From assembly GCA_964498785.1 (NCBI GenBank), contig CAZCJL010000002.1, positions 1-64,000 of the forward strand: a stretch of DNA of 64,000 nt. Direction: 5' to 3'. Below are positions 8,745-16,462 of this stretch, one piece after another; the stretch's first letter is position 1, and the number at the start of each line of letters is the position of its first letter. This DNA is from Mariaggregatimicrobium sp964498785 (GTDB lineage Bacteria > Zhuqueibacterota > Zhuqueibacteria > Thermofontimicrobiales > Thiofontviventaceae). Both the position numbers and the translations under genes were made by a program. The notes beneath the pieces were generated by a model that was not told the DNA's origin, searched no databases, and was given only the letters and a program-made list of their open reading frames with translations.

Positions 8745-9292
8745 GATTCCAGGTCCAAGAATACGGCTGCAGCAAGAACAGTTGTCCACAGGCCATTCTT
8801 GTCTCCTCTTGCTGATTGTGTTATATTAGAAGTCCGATATACTTTACCAGATGTTTTATACACTTGTTTTCGCTCATCCCAGGCTGTTTCCGGATCAAAC
8901 TCAATTCCCTGGGTGGTTGCCAGCATAGTTGCCGCTAAATCCTCAGCATAATCGCCTGCCTTTGATGATGTTTCGCCAAAAGCATGATGCTCGGAAAGAT
9001 ATCCGTAACCGGTGCGGTCCGCTGGTACTGCAAGCCCGATTGAGGCCACGATGAGCCGATTTGGTTCATTACATTGCGTTTTGGCTAACACTGTATACGT
9101 AATTTGGCCGGCTTTTAATACTTCCTCTCCTTTTGCTCTGGTAACAATTTTACACTGAGGCGGGAAAATGCTGGATACTAAAACGAGATTACATTTTTCA
9201 ATGGCTGCATCTCGCAAGGCTAATTCAAAGCTTTGTAATTTTTCGCGATGCTTACCACACCCTTTTGTAAAAAATAGTGATTTTGGTATCAA
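8741..9292 (-). CDS. pdaD: Pyruvoyl-dependent arginine decarboxylase
   Basis: The 183-residue proenzyme belongs to the PvlArgDC family, which decarboxylates arginine to agmatine. It self-cleaves at the serine pair in VSSIFPP (S40/S41) to form the pyruvoyl cofactor. The family blocks RLIVASIGLAVPAD and YGYLSEHHAFGE are intact. Translation appears to start at TTG, because the family N terminus (IPK..FFTKG) begins right there and an AAAGGAG site lies about 9 nt upstream. It is the first gene of the polyamine operon, 25 nt after the NamZ-like gene. Confidence 0.92.
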   Translation of the reverse strand: MIPKSLFFTKGCGKHREKLQSFELALRDAAIEKCNLVLVSSIFPPQCKIVTRAKGEEVLKAGQITYTVLAKTQCNEPNRLIVASIGLAVPADRTGYGYLSEHHAFGETSSKAGDYAEDLAATMLATTQGIEFDPETAWDERKQVYKTSGKVYRTSNITQSARGDKNGLWTTVLAAAVFLDLES

Positions 9293-9317
9293 TTTACAGG
9301 ACTCCTTTGTTAGAAAG

Positions 9318-10571
9318 TTAAGAATAAATTAAGTATTTCGAACGGATTAAATTAAATTTCACAAGGTCTGCTTTCCAGGATGAAATAATATTTTCAACAG
9401 AGATACCATTTTTTATAGATTTTCTCACCTGATCCGTGCCATACGCTTTATCAAACATGCTGATGCGCTGTGTGTCAAAGATATCGTGATCAGGATAAAG
9501 TTGGAAAAGTATGGTGATAAGATGTAATTGGAACAGCGATGGCGAAAATTTATGTTTATCCGTAATGTGAATCTGGACACCGCTGCATTGTTCTTTGATA
9601 AATCTATGATAGAATGGCTTAAATGTTAATGGTCTAAAATGAACACCTGGCAAATTTATTGAATTTAAATGGTTTGCCAATTCATTGCCATTGATCCAGG
9701 GTGCGCCAATTAGTTCAAATGGTGACGTATAACCGACCCCCTCTGATACAGTACCCAGTTCTCCGATACAGCCGGTAGCAGCAACGAATAACGGAGTATC
9801 TGAATGCGGAACGTGCGGTGATGTCGGAACCCATGGCAGACCTGTATCTTCATACAACATATCTCGCTTCCAGCCTTTCATTGGGACGATAGTGAGATCG
9901 CACTGAATATTAAATTCATTGTTAAATAGCCGGGCCAACTCACCTACTGTCATGCCGTAGATATATGGAATCGGATAAAGTCCAATAAACGAGCTAAATT
10001 CCGGATCGAGAACATTGCCTTCCACGCGATTGCCTCCTAACGGATTCGGACGATCCAGAACAATGAATGGCTTACCGGATTCTTTTGCAGCTTCCATCGC
10101 AAGCGCCATGGTGTAAATATACGTATAACCGCGAGAGCCAATATCCTGGATGTCGTAAAGCAAAACATCCACGTTTGCCAGCATTTCCGGAGTCGGTTTT
10201 CTTGTTTGACCGTACAGGCTATATACCGGAACACCGGTTTCAGAGTCAATATATTGATGAACAGTGTAGCCGGCTTCGATGTCTCCGCGGACCCCATGTT
10301 CCGGGCCATACAGAGCAACAAGCGCAATATCAGGCGCTTCATAAAGCACATCAATCGTTGTGGTAAATGTGGAGGTGATGCCAGTGGCATTTGTGATCAA
10401 TCCGACGCGTTTGCCACTAACTAGCTCATTATGGGATTCTAATAACACTTCAATGCCCGGTGTAATGTTTGATATTTCAACAGTGTTTTGATTTTGCTGA
10501 AAGATTCTACATGTTCCCAATAACATGGGGAACAGTAAGATAACTATAATGTGTTTCATTATTGAATTCAT
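9318..10571 (-). CDS. NamZ-like exo-beta-N-acetylmuramidase lipoprotein (DUF1343), second copy
   Basis: This 417-residue paralogue of the protein at 3570-4826 keeps the family layout: GLITNATGI, GPEHG (E91), DRPNPLGG and the late SEGVGYTSPFELIG block. The N terminus is hydrophobic and reaches a Cys at residue 21, but the lipobox (LGTC) is less standard than in the first copy. Export is likely and lipidation less certain. It should release MurNAc from peptidoglycan fragments if active. A second ATG four codons in is possible; the first has a better-placed AGGA. The downstream polyamine genes start 25 nt after its stop, so they may be cotranscribed. Confidence 0.86.
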   Translation of the reverse strand: MNSIMKHIIVILLFPMLLGTCRIFQQNQNTVEISNITPGIEVLLESHNELVSGKRVGLITNATGITSTFTTTIDVLYEAPDIALVALYGPEHGVRGDIEAGYTVHQYIDSETGVPVYSLYGQTRKPTPEMLANVDVLLYDIQDIGSRGYTYIYTMALAMEAAKESGKPFIVLDRPNPLGGNRVEGNVLDPEFSSFIGLYPIPYIYGMTVGELARLFNNEFNIQCDLTIVPMKGWKRDMLYEDTGLPWVPTSPHVPHSDTPLFVAATGCIGELGTVSEGVGYTSPFELIGAPWINGNELANHLNSINLPGVHFRPLTFKPFYHRFIKEQCSGVQIHITDKHKFSPSLFQLHLITILFQLYPDHDIFDTQRISMFDKAYGTDQVRKSIKNGISVENIISSWKADLVKFNLIRSKYLIYS

Positions 10572-10845
10572 ACGTCCTGCATAATTTGTAGTTTATTTTT
10601 ATTAGAATTTATTTGATAATCGGCTAATAATTTAAAAATTATTTTCTTAAATTCAAGTAATTTAAAATTATTTTTCACATAAAAATCTTGATATAGATAA
10701 TTTAAACAGCTAACGTATGTTTTAATATATAATTAGTAGATTTATTTTAATAACCTATTAATAATTATATTAATGGCATAATTGTTGTAAATAATACCAT
10801 AAATAATTATCAAAAAGCAATCGAAATTGAAAAGGTATAAATCGA
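10572..10845. other. Divergent AT-rich intergenic region
   Basis: This 274-bp gap separates divergent genes and is very AT-rich. A weak plus-strand promoter-like pair (TTGATA at 10688, TAACGT at 10711) is the best candidate seen. No gene, hairpin with a T-run or known riboswitch was recognised. Confidence 0.4.
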
Positions 10846-13635
10846 ATGAAATATTTTGTAAAAATTATTTTGCTAATTATTGTTACCTGGGGGTATAATT
10901 TATATGCAGTAGAAAATTATTTGGTGGTTTTCAGATTGAAAGCGCCATTTGAAACCAGTACAGTACATGTAGCCGGAGAATTTAATAACTGGTCTAAAAG
11001 CGAAAATCCGTTGATTTATTCAAGTGATGAAGATATTTGGGAAGCTGAAATGGCACTGCAACCTGGCAGGTATGAATACAGGTTTGTGGTAAACGGAATG
11101 AACTGGATTAAAGATCCGAATAATCCATATTGGGGAGGATTTAACAGCAATTCAATCCTTTTTGTGGAGAGCCCGCAGAGTCCCGAATTAAAAAATATGG
11201 AACCAAAAACCGGGGAAATTTTAAAAGAAAATTCATTCAGAATCAATGCCGAGTATTGGGGTGGGATCGAAAAGAATAAACTTGACGTAACTGAATCTAA
11301 AATTTTACTTGATTCAATACCGCTTAAAGCAGAATATCTGGATCATAAAAATACATTAAGAGGATATGCCACAGAAGTCGACGACGGAATTCGGTCTATC
11401 GAAATAGTGACTACAGACATAGAAGGGAACAGCGCCCGACCTATGTCGCAGGTGGTAATAGTAAACAAGAATGATGAGCAGCCGTTTGTAGAAGCGGGAT
11501 ATACCCTCATTGCCGGTGTAGGTGAGGAGGTGGCGCTAAATACTGGGATTTATTACGATCCGGATTTCGATCCATTGAAGAAATATGAATGGCACATCAT
11601 TTCCAAACCAACTGATAGTAAAATAAAATTAAGAAACTCAAACACCCCATTTCCAATATTTAAACCGGATAAGGTGGGACGGTTTGTATTCGGTTTGAAA
11701 GTGGAAGCAGGCTACAAGAAAAGCAATGTAGATACAGTGGATGTGTACGCTTTTATCCGCCGACAGTATCCGACAGAATTTCGCTTTCCGGATTCAACGT
11801 ATCAGAGAGTTTATGAAAGTTCGGTGGATTGTGTTGCTGTGGTTGGTGAATTTAATCAATGGTCGACCAATACACATCGCATGACAGATTATGATAAAGA
11901 CGGCGTATGGACGGCCTGGGTAGATCTTGATCCGGGTGACTATGAATATAAGTATTTTGTAAATAATCAACATTGGATGGTAGATCCGCTGGAACCAAAG
12001 AAAGTTATGGATGGCTGGAATGGTTACAACTCGATCAAAGAGGTAACTTTAAATCTTGCGCCATCAGTTGAGGTGAAAGCCTCGTTTCGGCCTGGCAAAA
12101 TGTTATTTGATGCATCGCAAAGTTATAGCAAAGCAGGAAAGAAACTGGATTTTTTTTGGTACCAGGATATCAATAATCCGGAACGTTTTGTTCTAAAAGG
12201 CGATTCCACGTTAGAAATTCCTATTCCACGGAAAGAAGGTGGGTATTATTATTACCTTATTGTAAGTGATAGTTTTGGTAGTAGCTCGCAGAAGACCATT
12301 GTGCTGAAAGTGAAAGAGCGCAAGGTTCAGATACAGGATTATAAAGAATCACCTGAATGGGCCAATGATGCAATCGTTTACGAGATTTTTGTTAAAAAAT
12401 TTACAAAAGAGGGTACACTTAAAGGCGTGACATCCAAAATTCAATATTTAAAAAGCCTTGGAATTAATTGTATTTGGCTCATGCCGATTTTCGAAAGTCC
12501 TACTGAAAATAAATACGGACCAACGAATTTTTACAAAATTGATCCTGAATACGGGACAGAAGCAGATTTAAAGGAATTAATTGATTTTGCGCATAATGCA
12601 GGAATTAAGGTTATATTGGATTTTATCGGGAATCATACATCAGACCAGCATCCGTTTTTTCGATCGGCATTTCAAAACCGGTTTTCTGCATTTCGAGATT
12701 GGTATCGATGGCATCCTGAAGATAAGGGCCGGGCATTTTATCAGTATGAATTTTACAATGACTGGGATCGGCTGCCGAATTTGAATTTTGATAATCCACA
12801 GGTTCGCAAGTACATGTTGGATGTGGCTACGCATTGGCTCGAAATGGGAGTAGACGGATATCGTTGCGATGTTGCATGGGGAGTTCCACATGACTTTTGG
12901 AAACTTTTTCGGCGCCAGATAAAAAAGTTAAATCCTGATTTTTTATTATTGAATGAAACGTTGCCCCGGTCGCCCAAATATCATGACAGTGAATTCGATA
13001 TGTCTTATGATACTGATTTTTACGGAAATTTACTGGATGTCATGAGCCGCCGAAAACCTATTAGTGCGATCGAATATGGATTGAATAAGACAGACTTGAA
13101 CTATCCGCCAAACACACAAAATTTACGATATCTGGAAAATCACGACATGGAGCGATTTATTTGTCAATTCAGCATTAGTCAAACAAGGCTTGCGGCAAGT
13201 TTGTTAATGACAATCCCCGGAACTCCGCTGCTACTATATAGTCAGGAATACGGGGCTAAAGAAATGCTACCTGAAATGGAATGGGATAAAACGGCTGGCG
13301 ATTATTTTAATTTTTATAAGACATTAATTACATTGCGCAGAAAATACCCCGCGCTTCGAACCGGAGCAATGGTCAAAGTACCAACAAATCATGATGAAAA
13401 AGTTTATGCATATCTCCGTCAAAGTGAACAAAACACATTTTTAATTGTTTTAAATATGGTTGATCGACCTTTGGAATGTCAGTTACTTATGCCGGATGGC
13501 GTTGAATTAAAAGACAGAAAAGTTTATTTTGATGAAGCAATAACCGGGATAAGACAACGTATCAAAAAAACAGGCGCAAACAAAATAAAATTAGATTTGC
13601 AGCCCGAAAAGTCATACATTTATAAAGTTTTATAA
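10846..13635 (+). CDS. Exported GH13 alpha-amylase-family glycosidase with two CBM48-like domains
   Basis: This 929-residue protein has a signal peptide (1-21), then a CBM48/AMPK-type glycogen-binding-like domain (about 22-105, VAGEFNNWS). A PKD-like beta domain follows, then a second CBM48-like domain (about 305-405, VVGEFNQWS), another PKD-like segment and a C-terminal GH13 barrel from about 505. All four GH13 regions are intact: DFIGNHTS, GYRCDVAW with nucleophile D675, LLLNETL with acid/base E704, and ENHDMER with D767. It should hydrolyse alpha-glucans such as starch or glycogen in the periplasm or at the surface. Exact bond specificity (amylase, neopullulanase, cyclomaltodextrinase) is not decided. 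Confidence 0.92.
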   Translation: MKYFVKIILLIIVTWGYNLYAVENYLVVFRLKAPFETSTVHVAGEFNNWSKSENPLIYSSDEDIWEAEMALQPGRYEYRFVVNGMNWIKDPNNPYWGGFNSNSILFVESPQSPELKNMEPKTGEILKENSFRINAEYWGGIEKNKLDVTESKILLDSIPLKAEYLDHKNTLRGYATEVDDGIRSIEIVTTDIEGNSARPMSQVVIVNKNDEQPFVEAGYTLIAGVGEEVALNTGIYYDPDFDPLKKYEWHIISKPTDSKIKLRNSNTPFPIFKPDKVGRFVFGLKVEAGYKKSNVDTVDVYAFIRRQYPTEFRFPDSTYQRVYESSVDCVAVVGEFNQWSTNTHRMTDYDKDGVWTAWVDLDPGDYEYKYFVNNQHWMVDPLEPKKVMDGWNGYNSIKEVTLNLAPSVEVKASFRPGKMLFDASQSYSKAGKKLDFFWYQDINNPERFVLKGDSTLEIPIPRKEGGYYYYLIVSDSFGSSSQKTIVLKVKERKVQIQDYKESPEWANDAIVYEIFVKKFTKEGTLKGVTSKIQYLKSLGINCIWLMPIFESPTENKYGPTNFYKIDPEYGTEADLKELIDFAHNAGIKVILDFIGNHTSDQHPFFRSAFQNRFSAFRDWYRWHPEDKGRAFYQYEFYNDWDRLPNLNFDNPQVRKYMLDVATHWLEMGVDGYRCDVAWGVPHDFWKLFRRQIKKLNPDFLLLNETLPRSPKYHDSEFDMSYDTDFYGNLLDVMSRRKPISAIEYGLNKTDLNYPPNTQNLRYLENHDMERFICQFSISQTRLAASLLMTIPGTPLLLYSQEYGAKEMLPEMEWDKTAGDYFNFYKTLITLRRKYPALRTGAMVKVPTNHDEKVYAYLRQSEQNTFLIVLNMVDRPLECQLLMPDGVELKDRKVYFDEAITGIRQRIKKTGANKIKLDLQPEKSYIYKVL

Positions 13636-13705
13636 ATAACTAATATACTAAATTGAAAGAGTAATAAAATAATAAATTACAATTCTATTGGCGGTTTGAG
13701 TGCAA

Positions 13706-13732
13706 TGAATCTGTGCGCACAGGAGCGATTCA
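13706..13732. repeat. Small imperfect dyad between the amylase and the next gene
   Basis: The arms tgaatc and gattca flank a self-complementary centre, ctgtgcgcacag at 13711-13722. It lies in the 183-bp gap between the amylase and the next exported protein. No T-run follows, so an operator or mRNA structure is as likely as a terminator. Confidence 0.35.
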
Positions 13733-13818
13733 CTACGGAACGCACATTCAATTTATGTCGAAATTAAATTTTTATTTTAGAATTTTAGGAAATATAAAAA
13801 ACGGAGGTTAACTAAAAA

Positions 13819-14607
13819 TTGAGAGGATTAAAATCGAACATATTTATTTTTATTTTTGCAGGTGTGTTGTTGAACAGTTTTGCCAGCGATAAATCAAAAA
13901 AGAATGTTATTATTGTACCGAAAGGACAAAGTCGAAGTTTTATGTTGACAAACCAAAATTCAACATTTTATTTCGCGGAGACAAGTGGTAAAAACACGTC
14001 TTCTTTTCAGGGATTTAATGTTCAGACACATGAATTTTGGGAAGATTATGCTCTTGAAGCAAATGATAGTCCCCTCAGTCGAGAAAACGCGGAGATACAT
14101 CTATATCCCAATAAACTCGTTCGAAAATATTCTGATGTTCCGGTAGAAGAGGAAGTAACATTAAGCGATTCACTTCCTGTTTTGGTTGTAAAACTGACAT
14201 CAACAGAAAAATTATCCATGGCAGTTAGTCCACAAATTTCAGATAATGGAAATTCAAAAAATTATATTAATCAATGGAAAGAAGAAGACCATATTTTGTT
14301 TATTGCGAAGCGTTCGCATACGGTGCGGAATGATAAAGATGATTATCCGGTGTGGACAGGCGTTTACGTTTATCCGGGAGCAACATTTACAGGATCGAAT
14401 TATAGCGGATCAAATGTTCGCATGGTAGCAAGCGAGGGATTTGTCCCCGGCCAATTAGCGTTTGTATTGGATGGCACTGCCTATATCTTTTTCATTATTG
14501 GTGATGATAAAAATGATGTACTTGCAAAAAGAAAACATGTTTTGAAGCAATTCAATATCTATCTGGAAAAATCCGGCGAAAAAATTGAAGGCGTGCGCAG
14601 AACATGA
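13819..14607 (+). CDS. Exported protein of unknown function
   Basis: This 262-residue protein has a clear signal peptide (1-23) and no recognised catalytic domain. Its beta-rich sequence, with blocks such as LPVLVVKLT and EEEVTL, loosely resembles the N-terminal beta-sandwich of some glycogen-debranching or glucosidase-type enzymes, but the catalytic part is absent. It may be an orphan accessory domain or the remnant of a larger gene. The start is a TTG with GGAGG about 11 nt upstream; no better ATG precedes the signal sequence. It follows the amylase on the same strand by 183 bp and ends 1 nt from a convergent gene. A link to alpha-glucan use is only a guess from position. Confidence 0.65.
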   Translation: MRGLKSNIFIFIFAGVLLNSFASDKSKKNVIIVPKGQSRSFMLTNQNSTFYFAETSGKNTSSFQGFNVQTHEFWEDYALEANDSPLSRENAEIHLYPNKLVRKYSDVPVEEEVTLSDSLPVLVVKLTSTEKLSMAVSPQISDNGNSKNYINQWKEEDHILFIAKRSHTVRNDKDDYPVWTGVYVYPGATFTGSNYSGSNVRMVASEGFVPGQLAFVLDGTAYIFFIIGDDKNDVLAKRKHVLKQFNIYLEKSGEKIEGVRRT

Positions 14608-14608
14608 T

Positions 14609-15433
14609 TTAACCAATTATCCTTTTTATATCCGCCAGGTACAAAAGAAGTCTCAATTTTGTTCGATAATACTCTGTTTTGTTAAATGCATTAAGTATGA
14701 TCAAATAACTCTCAATCACAGCTTTAATGTCAGATGAATTCCGTGGTAGCAATTCAAGATTAATGATATTATTATAATTTTGCTTTTTTAGCGTACGCAA
14801 AATAGCCTGCAATGGTAGTTCGCCACCGGCGCCAAAAGGAAGATGAGAATCCCTGTCAGAACGGCAGTCCGAAAGATGGACACATTTTATCGGTTCTTTC
14901 TGATTCTCAAGAATGGATACCGGGTCGTCTCCTCTTACATAATAATGCGGCGCATCAAAACATTGACCAATCAATTTTGATTTAAGCGCTTTTTTTGCCT
15001 CCTTGTAAAAACTTGAAAACTGAACATAGCTTAGTCCCTGAACATTTTCAATAATCACGGGTGGCTTCAACTGATTCAGCTTTGCAAACAGAATTGAATT
15101 TATCTCATTCTGTGGCATGTTTCCGTTAGGACATTCTGGCGGATGCGAAAGACAATACTGAATATTTAATGAACGATGATGCTTGTTTATCGATTCTATC
15201 AAGCAATTAATTTCTTCTTCTTTGTCCGGGCAGGAAAAATCATATTCGTTATCACCATAATTTGGAAGATGAAATCCGGTTTTCATATCTCCTAATTCAG
15301 TTAGTACGTTCGGCAAATCATCGAACACTGATTTCGTTATTTCAATAAATTGTAACCCGATTTTTCGTGTTAACTTAATAATCGATGCCGGGTTGATTCC
15401 TTTGTATTTGTCAACTGTAATTCCAACTAACAA
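14609..15433 (-). CDS. Xylose-isomerase-like TIM barrel (sugar isomerase/epimerase or endonuclease IV-like)
   Basis: The 274-residue protein has the AP endonuclease 2 / sugar-phosphate-isomerase barrel layout, with probable metal ligands in VIIENVQG, CFDAPHY, CVHLSD and NLELLP. Members include hexulose isomerases, epimerases and endonuclease IV. The short length and the single glutamate/aspartate/histidine set suggest a sugar isomerase or epimerase rather than a DNA repair enzyme. The start is TTG, chosen because AGGAGG lies 5 nt upstream and the barrel's first strand (MLVGITV) begins there. A promoter is visible at 15461-15488. Confidence 0.75.
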   Translation of the reverse strand: MLVGITVDKYKGINPASIIKLTRKIGLQFIEITKSVFDDLPNVLTELGDMKTGFHLPNYGDNEYDFSCPDKEEEINCLIESINKHHRSLNIQYCLSHPPECPNGNMPQNEINSILFAKLNQLKPPVIIENVQGLSYVQFSSFYKEAKKALKSKLIGQCFDAPHYYVRGDDPVSILENQKEPIKCVHLSDCRSDRDSHLPFGAGGELPLQAILRTLKKQNYNNIINLELLPRNSSDIKAVIESYLIILNAFNKTEYYRTKLRLLLYLADIKRIIG

Positions 15434-15460
15434 ATTTATCCTCCTGTGTAGTTGAAATAG

Positions 15461-15488
15461 AATATAGCATTTTCATTTAAAAAGTCAA
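15461..15488 (-). promoter_or_regulatory. Predicted promoter for the sugar-isomerase-like gene
   Basis: On the minus strand, TTGACT (15488-15483) is followed by 16 nt and TATATT (15466-15461). Transcription would start near 15454, about 20 nt before the TTG start codon. Confidence 0.55.
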
Positions 15489-15549
15489 GTAAATTACAAT
15501 TTGGTTAACAATATGTTAAAATAAAAAAAAATTTAAGGCTATTTTTTGC

Positions 15550-15578
15550 TTGATATATTTCACAATATTTTATATGTT
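15550..15578 (+). promoter_or_regulatory. Candidate promoter for the Smr operon
   Basis: TTGATA at 15550-15555 is followed by 17 nt and TATGTT at 15573-15578. The -10 is weaker than elsewhere. It would drive the Smr, lipoprotein and surface-protein genes. Confidence 0.4.
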
Positions 15579-15660
15579 TAATGTATTCCTTTTGTGAAAA
15601 ATTTTGTTGAGAAATTAATTAATTCAGGGAATTATTAACAGGTGCTATATAAAGTTAAAT

Positions 15661-15942
15661 ATGGATGATTATTTTATTGTAACAGATGTGTTGGACTTGC
15701 ATGGATTTTTCCCGGCCCAGGTTCCGGAAATTGTGGACGAATTTATAAAAAATGCCCTTGATTTAAAATTATATCGACTACGGATAATACACGGAAAAGG
15801 GAAAAGTAAACTGAAATGGGTTGTCCATAAAGTGTTAGAAGCGGATCCGCGTGTAGAATCATTTAAAGACGCTCCACCCGAAATTGGCGGATGGGGCGCA
15901 ACGGTGATTCATTTAAAACTGCCAGACGCTAAGCAGACTTAG
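15661..15942 (+). CDS. Stand-alone Smr-domain protein
   Basis: This 93-residue protein is essentially one Smr domain, the module found at the C terminus of MutS2. The two hallmark motifs are present: LDLHG near residue 12 and HGKGKSKLK near 43. Smr domains bind nucleic acid, and several have nuclease activity on DNA or RNA, including in ribosome rescue. No other domain is attached, so the substrate is unknown. It is probably the first gene of a unit with the lipoprotein 34 nt downstream. Confidence 0.88.
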   Translation: MDDYFIVTDVLDLHGFFPAQVPEIVDEFIKNALDLKLYRLRIIHGKGKSKLKWVVHKVLEADPRVESFKDAPPEIGGWGATVIHLKLPDAKQT

Positions 15943-15976
15943 CAAAATGTAACATTCATAAAAAAAAGGAGGTTAA

Positions 15977-16405
15977 ATGCTTGGAAAATTAGCAATTGTA
16001 TTGCTATTAATCATTGTCTTTGTTGGGTGTAGCGGTCCGCAACCACATTTGTTTGGGTATAAGTTCAATCAAAAGGAGGCCATGGAGGTTGCCCGTACTG
16101 TTTTACGTCAATTAGATTATAAAATAGACACTTATGACAGACAGTCCGGGGTAATTGATACAAAACCAAGAGAATACTCAATCCCTGAAAAGAATGAAAT
16201 TGTGGTTTACCAAATTGTAGTTTCTTTAACACGAGCCCATGAGATGCGAGTTAAGGTTGTTCCGCGATCAGCGGTTGATTTTCGGGATGAAATTATGAAG
16301 CCGATAGTCAATGGGTTTGATGAAGCCGGAATTGAAGCCAAATATATTCCGCCACCTCGACGTCGTCCGTGGAAACGACCAACCCCTCCTTATAAGCGTA
16401 TGTGA
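15977..16405 (+). CDS. Small uncharacterised lipoprotein
   Basis: The 142-residue protein has a lipoprotein signal with lipobox VFVGC (C18) and a good AAAGGAGG site 5-6 nt before the ATG. The mature part is a compact mixed domain of about 90 residues followed by a Pro/Arg-rich tail (PPPRRRPWKRPTPP). The domain pattern, with a short repeat of the type 'Tyr-Asp-Arg-Gln-Ser-Gly-Val-Ile', is common in small envelope lipoproteins that sense or fold near the outer membrane. No specific function is recognised. Confidence 0.75.
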   Translation: MLGKLAIVLLLIIVFVGCSGPQPHLFGYKFNQKEAMEVARTVLRQLDYKIDTYDRQSGVIDTKPREYSIPEKNEIVVYQIVVSLTRAHEMRVKVVPRSAVDFRDEIMKPIVNGFDEAGIEAKYIPPPRRRPWKRPTPPYKRM

Positions 16406-16462
16406 TGTATATAATTAACTAATAATTTATATCTTATCGGTAATGATTTTCAGGAGGTTATT

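Noticed and set aside
10037..10424. Long frames inside the second NamZ-like gene
   Set aside because: They are antisense or out-of-frame shadows of an intact, well-conserved gene.
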